Source: Polyangiaceae bacterium
GTDB lineage: Bacteria; Myxococcota; Polyangia; Polyangiales; Polyangiaceae
DNA: 15,107 nt
Reading direction: 5' to 3'
Assembly (NCBI GenBank): GCA_025936205.1
Contig: JAICTU010000202.1
Coordinates: 1 to 15,107 of the forward strand
Part shown: piece by piece, positions 7,909-12,670 of the stretch
How the letters are laid out: each line of letters starts with the position of its first letter
How positions within the stretch are numbered: position 1 is the first letter of the stretch
The notes under the pieces: generated by a model
Seen by the model: the letters and a program-made list of their open reading frames with translations, nothing else
Told to the model about the DNA's origin: nothing
Database searches by the model: none
Position numbers and translations under genes: made by a program

Positions 7909-8742
7909 ATGACTTCAGACCCAACGAAGGCGCGATGGCGCACGACTTGCGCGAGGACGGGCCTGCTGTGCGCGGCAACGCTGCTCTGCGCGGCGCCCTT
8001 GCTCTATGTCTCTCCGTTGCGAGCGCAGCTACCACCTCCGCCTGCTCCCGCGGCGCCGCCTGCTCCCGCGGCGCCGCCCGTGTCTCCCGCCCCTGCTCCG
8101 ACGGAGCCTGCAGCGCCAGCCCCAACCGATCTGGGCCCCGACACCTTGTCCCCGCTCGAGACGCCGAGCGGCGTGGTGCAAGTGACGAAACCACAGACGG
8201 TCACGGTGGTCGCGGTCGGACAGACGCGCGCGGCGCAGCCCGTGCGCGCGGAGCGCCGCCTGGCGCTGCTCGGTGAGCTGAGCTGGAACGGGCTCGCCGG
8301 CTTCGGCCCGATCTTGACCTTTCACGCCTATCCGAAGCTCTCGATCGACCTGGGCACCGGGCTCGCGTTCGTGGGTTGGAAGCTCGGCGTGCGCGCGCGC
8401 TACAACTTCCTGACCTCGGAGTTCACGCCCTTCGTGGGCGCGGGCTTCATGGTGGCGAGCGGCTTCGATGCACCGCCCCAGCAGGACCAGGGCGTGGGCG
8501 ACAACTCCGAGCTGAACATCAAGCTGCGCCCTTCGGTCTTCTTCCAGGGCACCGTCGGCCTCGACTACACCGACTCCGACGGCTTCACGTTCCTGGGCGC
8601 CCTCGGCTTTGCCCCGCTGCTCAGCAAAGACAACGTCGAGATCGTGACCGGTACACCCGACGCCGATGAACAACGCGCGCTCAATGCCCTGTTCAAGAGC
8701 GGCGTCGTGATCTCGATCGCGATCGGTTACTCCTTCCGCTGA
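7909..8742 (+). CDS. outer-membrane beta-barrel protein
   Basis: 277 aa from the ATG at 7909. I chose this start because AGGAAA lies three bases upstream and the product begins with a typical signal peptide (hydrophobic core GLLCAATLLCAAPLLYV, cleavage after SPLRA, residue 39). An in-frame TTG at 7867 overlaps the previous stop (TTGA) behind a G-rich stretch, and an ATG sits at 7885; both are alternatives. After cleavage comes a Pro/Ala linker (40-75) containing an 18-bp tandem duplication. About 160 residues of alternating hydrophobic strands follow (LALLGELSWNG, LGVRARYNFL, FTPFVGAGFMVASG, FTFLGALGFAPLL), and the last strand, SIAIGYSFR, carries a penultimate Phe as outer-membrane barrels often do. 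Eight strands is my estimate. The gene lies 38 bases after the TPR-PEGA gene and 23 before the RlpA gene. The role is unknown; it is probably structural or a small pore. Confidence 0.8.
   Translation: MTSDPTKARWRTTCARTGLLCAATLLCAAPLLYVSPLRAQLPPPPAPAAPPAPAAPPVSPAPAPTEPAAPAPTDLGPDTLSPLETPSGVVQVTKPQTVTVVAVGQTRAAQPVRAERRLALLGELSWNGLAGFGPILTFHAYPKLSIDLGTGLAFVGWKLGVRARYNFLTSEFTPFVGAGFMVASGFDAPPQQDQGVGDNSELNIKLRPSVFFQGTVGLDYTDSDGFTFLGALGFAPLLSKDNVEIVTGTPDADEQRALNALFKSGVVISIAIGYSFR
8041..8076 (+). repeat. 18-bp perfect tandem duplication
   Basis: Two identical 18-base units (8041-8058 and 8059-8076) lie within the Pro/Ala linker of the beta-barrel gene. They keep the reading frame and double a six-residue Pro/Ala block. 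This is a likely product of replication slippage. Confidence 0.9.
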
Positions 8743-8765
8743 CCCCTCGCGCCCGGAGCTCTGGC

Positions 8766-9269
8766 TTGGCCACATCCTTTCGCTCCCTCCCCCCTCTGCT
8801 GGCGCTGGCGCTCGGCCTGGCCGCGTGCGCCGACGAGCCCGGCACGGGAGCTGCACCTCCAGCACAGACGCCCGCCAGCGTGCAGACGCAGACCCTGCCG
8901 CTCGCGCCCTCGGATTCGCAAGGATGTACCCCCGGCGAGCTGCGCCAGGAGCCGTTGCAGGTGCTGAAGGGCAAGGCCACGTACTACGCCAACAGCCTGC
9001 GCGGCAGCCGCACCTCCACCGGCGAGCGCTACGATCCGAAGCGCCTGACGGCCGCGCACCGCAGCCTGCCCTTCGGCACGCGCGTGCGCGTCACGCGCAC
9101 CGACGTGGCGTCGCCGCGGGTGGTGTGCGTCGTGATCAACGACCGCGGCCCCTTCGGCCACAAGAGCTATATCCTCGACCTCTCGCGCCGCGGCGCCGAC
9201 TGGCTGAAGATGGTGCGCCGTGGCGTCGTGCCGGTGAAGGTCGAGGTGCTGACGATCGGCAAGCGCTGA
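8766..9269 (+). CDS. RlpA-like lipoprotein (peptidoglycan-acting double-psi beta-barrel)
   Basis: 167 aa with a TTG start supported by GGAG (8755-8758) seven bases upstream and by the signal peptide it creates. The lipobox LAAC gives lipidated Cys21. After a linker, the RlpA/DPBB domain spans about residues 66-164: GKATYYANSLRG, RTSTGERYD, LTAAHRSLPFGTRVRV, VINDRGPF and YILDLS. Glu87 and Asp126 match, by my alignment, the conserved acid residues needed for lytic transglycosylase activity in Pseudomonas RlpA. There is no SPOR domain, so it would not target denuded septal glycan in the way E. coli RlpA does. It is the last gene of the operon, ending 12 bases from the convergent ArsR gene. Predicted location is the periplasm, lipid-anchored, with cleavage of naked glycan strands as the likely reaction. 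Confidence 0.88.
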   Translation: MATSFRSLPPLLALALGLAACADEPGTGAAPPAQTPASVQTQTLPLAPSDSQGCTPGELRQEPLQVLKGKATYYANSLRGSRTSTGERYDPKRLTAAHRSLPFGTRVRVTRTDVASPRVVCVVINDRGPFGHKSYILDLSRRGADWLKMVRRGVVPVKVEVLTIGKR

Positions 9270-9293
9270 CGCGCCATTGAATCACGGGGCGCG
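9270..9293. terminator. possible hairpin between convergent genes
   Basis: CGCGCC (9270-9275) pairs with GGCGCG (9288-9293) across a 12-base loop that contains the stop codon of the ArsR gene. It is the only obvious structure in the 12-base gap between convergent stops. There is no T-run, so its function as a terminator is weakly supported. Confidence 0.25.
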
Positions 9294-9611
9294 ACGGCGC
9301 TTGCCGCGCGCGACCTCGGTGGCGAGCGCATCCAGGCGCCGCTCCCAGAAGGCGCGAAACTGCGAGATCCAGGCGTCGGCCTCCTGCAGGCGCGCCGTCT
9401 GCATCGTATACAGGCGGCGCGGGCCGTCGCTGCGCACGTTGGCAAAGCCGTTCTCGCGCAGCACGCGCAGGTGTTGCGAGACCGCGGGCTGCGAGATCTC
9501 GAACTCGCGCTGGATCACCTCGACCACGGAACCAGAGGTGCGTTCGCCCTCGGCGAGCAACTCCAGGATGCGGCGCCGGACCGGGTCTCCGAGCAGGTCG
9601 AGCGCGTGCAT
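9282..9611 (-). CDS. ArsR-family transcriptional repressor
   Basis: 109 aa winged-helix protein. LGDPVRRRILELLAEGE (7-23) and the recognition-helix region ISQPAVSQHLRVLRENG (39-55) are typical of the family, followed by the wing (FANVRSDGPRRLYTM). No Cys-x-Cys metal site is present, so this is not a classical arsenic or zinc sensor. It belongs to the type often paired with SRPBCC (AHSA1) proteins. Its start overlaps the stop of the upstream SRPBCC gene (TGATG), so it is translationally coupled to it. It probably represses its own operon at the AT-rich island near 10281-10322. The C-terminus is very basic (RGKRRRAP). Confidence 0.92.
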   Translation of the reverse strand: MHALDLLGDPVRRRILELLAEGERTSGSVVEVIQREFEISQPAVSQHLRVLRENGFANVRSDGPRRLYTMQTARLQEADAWISQFRAFWERRLDALATEVARGKRRRAP

Positions 9612-10261
9612 CAGCCGTCAGCCGGAGGGGGCTCTCCCGTGTATGCGGCCGTGGTGCGCGCAGCCTGCGCGCGCGCGACGTCCGGAGCGTCTCCGCCCGC
9701 GATCGCCGCCAGGCACCAGCCGTCGCTGCTGCGCCGGATGAAGGCCTTACCTGCCTCGGAGCCCATCCAGGCCATGGCCGCAGCCTTGTCCACCGCGGCG
9801 CCGCCGCTGGCGACGTATTGCGCCAGCCCGTACAGACCGAGCTCCCAGCCGATGCCGACCGCACCAGGCCCGAACTTCTTCCAGTGGTCCTCGATGTGCG
9901 CGGTGTGCCGCAGCTCGAGCCGCGTGCGCTCCGCGCCGACCGGGCTCAGCGTGACCTCGAGCCAGGTGACGCCGCCGCCGAACTCCCAGGTGACCGCGAG
10001 CTGGCGTGGCGGGACGCAGCTCTGGATCTCGCCTCCGGCGTTGCCCTCCAGCTGGTAACGGCCGCCCAGGTGCAGCTCGCCCGTGATCGGCAAGAACCAG
10101 CGCGGGATCCGCTCGGGGCTGGTGATGGCCTCCCAGAGGTCCTCGATCTCCGTGTCGTAGTCGCGGCTCGCCACCACGACGCGAGCGGGCCGGCCCTGCC
10201 GCTCTTGGTCGAGCACCTCACGCTTCACCAGGCCCAGCTGGTCCATCGGATCGATTGTCAT
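9611..10261 (-). CDS. SRPBCC (AHSA1-type) domain protein
   Basis: 216 aa from the ATG at 10261. A perfect GGAGG (10273-10269, minus strand) stands seven bases upstream, so this start is preferred over ATGs at 10267 and 10282. The AHSA1-type core spans about residues 25-150: REYDTE-like SRDYDTEIEDLWEAITSPER, IPRWFLPITGELHLGGRY, then a strand-rich section with LAVTWEFGGG. A helical extension follows (AAMAWMGSEAGKAFIRRSSDGW, split over about 161-183). These proteins form a hydrophobic-ligand cavity; the ligand is unknown. It is first in a two-gene operon with the ArsR repressor. The divergent neighbour is an aldo/keto reductase, so both sides may belong to one small-molecule response. Confidence 0.9.
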   Translation of the reverse strand: MTIDPMDQLGLVKREVLDQERQGRPARVVVASRDYDTEIEDLWEAITSPERIPRWFLPITGELHLGGRYQLEGNAGGEIQSCVPPRQLAVTWEFGGGVTWLEVTLSPVGAERTRLELRHTAHIEDHWKKFGPGAVGIGWELGLYGLAQYVASGGAAVDKAAAMAWMGSEAGKAFIRRSSDGWCLAAIAGGDAPDVARAQAARTTAAYTGEPPPADG

Positions 10262-10280
10262 CTGCATACCTCCACGCCTC

Positions 10281-10324
10281 ATAGATATCAGCCTATCATT
10301 ATATTAGTCAAATCTTATAAACAA
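10281..10324 (-). promoter_or_regulatory. AT-rich promoter and probable ArsR operator
   Basis: Bases 10281-10320 hold only 9 G/C out of 40, in sharp contrast to the surrounding GC-rich DNA. On the minus strand there is a perfect TATAAT (10303-10298) with TTGTTT (10324-10319) 15 bases upstream. Transcription would start near 10291, giving a leader of about 30 bases with a strong GGAGGT. The inverted repeat TTATA-N12-TATAA (10299-10320) overlaps the -10 box and is a good candidate operator for the ArsR protein. A TGATA direct repeat (minus strand, 8-base period) lies at 10298-10286. Confidence 0.65.
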
Positions 10325-10339
10325 CTCCGCCGAGAACCC

Positions 10340-10369
10340 CTGACCCCCCGCTCGCTTCTGCACTATGTT
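10340..10369 (+). promoter_or_regulatory. candidate promoter of the aldo/keto reductase gene
   Basis: CTGACC (10340-10345) and TATGTT (10364-10369) are separated by 18 bases, each a 4/6 match to the sigma70 boxes. The predicted start of transcription (about 10376) is within two bases of the ATG at 10378, so the mRNA would be leaderless or nearly so. That agrees with the absence of a Shine-Dalgarno. Confidence 0.45.
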
Positions 10370-10377
10370 GCCCCGTC

Positions 10378-11319
10378 ATGACGATCCCTTTGGGCCTGGG
10401 CTGCATGGGCATGTCGGGCATGTATGGAGCCACCGACGAGCGCGAGAGCATTCGCACCATCCAGACCGCGATCGATCGCGGCATCACACTGCTCGATACG
10501 GGCGACTTCTATGGCATGGGGCACAACGAGCTGCTCGTCGGTCGCGCCATCCAGGGCCGGCGCGATCGCGTCCGGCTCTCGGTCAAGTTCGGGGCGCTGC
10601 GCGGGCCCGACAATGGCTGGTACGGGATCGATACGCGGCCCGCGGCCGTGAAGAACTTCGCGGCCTACAGCCTGAAGCGCCTGGGCGTGGACGTGATCGA
10701 CATCTATCGCCCCGCGCGGCTCGATCCGGCGGTGCCGATCGAGGATACGGTGGGAGCGATCGCCGAGCTGATCAAGGCCGGCTACGTGCGCAGCATCGGC
10801 TTATCCGAGGTCGGCGTGGAGACGATCCGGCGCGCGCAGCGGGTGCACCCGATCGTCGATCTGCAGATCGAGTATTCGATCGCCAGCCGCGCGCCGGAGG
10901 AGAAGATCTTCCCGGCCCTGCACGAGCTGGGCATCGGCGCCACGCTCTACGGCGTGTTCTCGCGCGGCTTGCTCACGGGAAGCAGGCCCGGCACCGCTCC
11001 CGGCGATTTCCGCATGCACCTGCCGCGCTTCTCGGCGGCCCACCGCGAGCACAACGAAGCGGCGGTGCTCGCGCTCCACGAGTTCGGGCGCGCGCGCGGG
11101 CTGACGCCGGGGCAGCTCCTGGTCGCCTGGGTGCTGGCGAAAGAGCCGCGCTTCACGCCGCTGATCGGCGCCAAGACGGTGAGCCAGCTGGAAGACGCGC
11201 TCGGGGCGCTCGGGCGTCCGCTCTCCGCGCAGGATCTGGCCGCGCTCGACGGCATGGCGGCGATTCGCGGCGAGCGCTACGCGCCAGAGGCGATGCGCCA
11301 CCTCGACAGCGAGCGCTAG
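10378..11319 (+). CDS. aldo/keto reductase lacking the canonical catalytic His
   Basis: 313 aa, NAD(P)H-dependent AKR-type (beta/alpha)8 barrel. LGLGCMGMSGMYG at the N-terminus and FYGMGHNELLVGRAI follow the AKR pattern. Of the catalytic tetrad, Asp40 (LLDTGDFYG), Tyr45 and Lys70 (LSVKFG) are present. The usual His in a DLYYxHRxDP context is replaced: here DIYRPARLDPAVPIEDT, with Ala113 at the His position. I recall a subfamily carrying this YRPAR motif, so it is probably a subfamily trait and not a damaged copy. C-terminal cofactor-binding PLIGAKTVSQLEDAL is intact. The protein starts directly at the first barrel strand and lacks the N-terminal hairpin common in AKRs; no upstream in-frame start exists before 10378. 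It is transcribed divergently from the SRPBCC-ArsR pair. The substrate is unknown. Confidence 0.9.
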   Translation: MTIPLGLGCMGMSGMYGATDERESIRTIQTAIDRGITLLDTGDFYGMGHNELLVGRAIQGRRDRVRLSVKFGALRGPDNGWYGIDTRPAAVKNFAAYSLKRLGVDVIDIYRPARLDPAVPIEDTVGAIAELIKAGYVRSIGLSEVGVETIRRAQRVHPIVDLQIEYSIASRAPEEKIFPALHELGIGATLYGVFSRGLLTGSRPGTAPGDFRMHLPRFSAAHREHNEAAVLALHEFGRARGLTPGQLLVAWVLAKEPRFTPLIGAKTVSQLEDALGALGRPLSAQDLAALDGMAAIRGERYAPEAMRHLDSER

Positions 11320-11327
11320 CGCGTTCC

Positions 11328-11362
11328 CCGGGTGCGCCGGCGCACCCGGCGCTTGCTTTCCC
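11328..11362 (+). terminator. GC-rich perfect palindrome, probable terminator
   Basis: Bases 11328-11349 form a perfect 22-bp palindrome, folding as a 9-bp stem with a CCGG loop, starting eight bases after the reductase stop. The following stretch (cgcttgctttccc) is moderately T-rich. It probably ends transcription of the reductase gene before the binding-protein gene. Confidence 0.6.
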
Positions 11363-11390
11363 CCGCGTCGGCGTGCTTCAAAACGTCGAG

Positions 11391-11396
11391 AGGAGG
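11391..11396 (+). promoter_or_regulatory. perfect AGGAGG ribosome binding site
   Basis: AGGAGG eight bases before the ATG at 11405. A second GGAGG sits only one base before the ATG, too close to act. The strong site fixes the start of the binding-protein gene and stands out in a window where most genes have weak or no Shine-Dalgarno. Confidence 0.7.
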
Positions 11397-11404
11397 GTGG
11401 AGGT

Positions 11405-12415
11405 ATGCTGCAAGGCTGGCTTCGGTTCGTGCTGTGTTTGGTGTGCGGGCTCGGGGCGCGCAGCGCGCTCGCCGACGCGCCCCCAGCACCGGCGCCCGCA
11501 GCTCCGGCGTATCCGTCCCAGCCCATCACGGCGATCGTTCCCTTCCCAGCAGGGGGTCCGACGGACGTGATCATGCGCCTGCTGGCGGAGCCGATGAGCA
11601 AGGCGCTCGGCCAGCGCATCGTGGTGGAGAACGTCGCCGGCGCCGGCGGCACGCTGGGCATCAAGCGCGGCGCCAAGTCCAAGCCCGACGGCTACACGAT
11701 CATGGTCGGGAACATGGGCACGCACGGCGCCGCGCCAGCGCTGTACCCGGGGCTCGGATACGACCCAGCGAAAGACTTCGAGCCGATCGGCATGGCGGCG
11801 GGCACGGCGATCGTGATCGAAGCGCGCAAGGGCTTCCCCGCCAAGAACTTGAAAGAGTTCGTGGCGCACCTGAAAGCGCACCCGGGCGACGTGAACGAGG
11901 CGCACGCCGGGGTCGGCTCGATCTCCTACGTGGCCTGCCTGATGTTGCACAGCCAGCTCGGCATCAAGCCGGCGCGCGTGGCCTATCGAGGAACCGCGGC
12001 CGCGCTCAACGATCTGGTGGGGGGTCAGGTCGACTACATGTGCGATCAGATCCTGAACGGCATCTCGCAGGTGAAAGCCGGCACCATCCAGGCGTTTGCG
12101 ATCGCGAGCGCGGAGCGGTCCACGGCCTTGCCCGGCGTGCCGACGACGCGCGAGGCGGGGCTGCCCCAGTACCAGGTCAGCGCCTGGAACGCGCTGTTTG
12201 CACCCAAGGGCACGCCCCAGGAGCTGGTCGCGAAGCTGAATTCAGCCCTCTCGCGCGCGCTCGACGAGGCCACGACGCGCCAGCGCCTGCTCGATCTCGG
12301 ATGCAACATCCCGGACGCGGCGGGTCGCAGCCCGGACTGGCTGCGGCGCTTCGTTACGGAAGAGGTACAGCGCTGGACCCCCCTGTTGAAGGCGGACGGC
12401 GCCGTGGGCAACTGA
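11405..12415 (+). CDS. Bug/TctC-type periplasmic solute-binding protein
   Basis: 336 aa. Signal peptide 1-23 (cleavage after SALA), a short Ala/Pro linker (24-36), then the Bug-family fold: ITAIVPFPAGGPTDVIMRLLA (split at 41-61; AGGPTD loop 49-54 binds the ligand carboxylate in the family), VVENVAGAGGTLG, and PDGYTIMVGNMGTH. The length is normal for the family. Bug proteins deliver carboxylates to tripartite tricarboxylate transporters (TctAB) or act in signalling. They are abundant in Betaproteobacteria. No TctA or TctB gene lies in this window, so this is an orphan. It has its own strong ribosome binding site, and hairpins on both sides suggest a single-gene transcript. The ligand cannot be read from the sequence. 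Confidence 0.9.
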   Translation: MLQGWLRFVLCLVCGLGARSALADAPPAPAPAAPAYPSQPITAIVPFPAGGPTDVIMRLLAEPMSKALGQRIVVENVAGAGGTLGIKRGAKSKPDGYTIMVGNMGTHGAAPALYPGLGYDPAKDFEPIGMAAGTAIVIEARKGFPAKNLKEFVAHLKAHPGDVNEAHAGVGSISYVACLMLHSQLGIKPARVAYRGTAAALNDLVGGQVDYMCDQILNGISQVKAGTIQAFAIASAERSTALPGVPTTREAGLPQYQVSAWNALFAPKGTPQELVAKLNSALSRALDEATTRQRLLDLGCNIPDAAGRSPDWLRRFVTEEVQRWTPLLKADGAVGN

Positions 12416-12425
12416 GGGCGAGCTG

Positions 12426-12450
12426 CGGCGCGTCAGCGCCGTTCCGATTT
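12426..12450 (+). terminator. intrinsic terminator after the binding-protein gene
   Basis: A perfect 6-bp GC stem (CGGCGC/GCGCCG, 12426-12441) with a GTCA loop is followed by TTCCGATTT. It lies 10 bases after the stop codon. Confidence 0.6.
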
Positions 12451-12590
12451 AGAACGTCCAACCTGCGGCTTTGAGTCGCCCCCTTTCCAGGTCATTCCAG
12501 AGAAGGCAAAGAGATCGATTCGGGCTGCTTCGTTCCCCGGAGCCTTTGCACGCCATCTCTCATTTGCGCTTCAGAGGCACCTCGATCCCA

Positions 12591-12620
12591 TTGCCCAACC
12601 CCTCCGTGCATCCGTAGACT
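12591..12620 (+). promoter_or_regulatory. candidate promoter of the GH8 gene
   Basis: TTGCCC (12591-12596) and TAGACT (12615-12620) are separated by 18 bases, each a 4/6 match to the sigma70 consensus. The predicted start of transcription near 12627 gives a leader of about 44 bases. The rest of the 255-base gap between the binding-protein terminator and this gene shows no further gene or motif I can support. Confidence 0.4.
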
Positions 12621-12634
12621 GAAAGGAACCGTTT

Positions 12635-12657
12635 CCACACGCTTCGCAGGCGTGCGG
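12635..12657 (+). promoter_or_regulatory. hairpin in the GH8 mRNA leader
   Basis: A stem of eight positions with one A/C mismatch, and a 7-base loop (ttcgcag), lies 13 bases before the ATG at 12671. The last bases before the start (agagagat) are only a weak Shine-Dalgarno. An alternative pairing of AACCG (12627-12631) with CGGTT (12655-12659) is possible. It may affect mRNA stability or translation; no riboswitch class is recognised. Confidence 0.35.
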
Positions 12658-12670
12658 TTTACAGAGAGAT

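Noticed and set aside
11328..11349. 22-bp palindrome considered as a recombination or attachment site
   Set aside because: No integrase, no second copy and no tRNA nearby. Its position eight bases after a stop codon is better explained as a terminator.
10365..11570. 401-codon plus-strand frame overlapping the reductase
   Set aside because: Its product is Arg/Gly/Ala-rich and unrelated to any family I know; the reductase frame is unambiguous.
11332..12474. 380-codon plus-strand frame overlapping the binding-protein gene
   Set aside because: It is a shadow frame with Arg-rich composition that runs through the palindromic terminator region.
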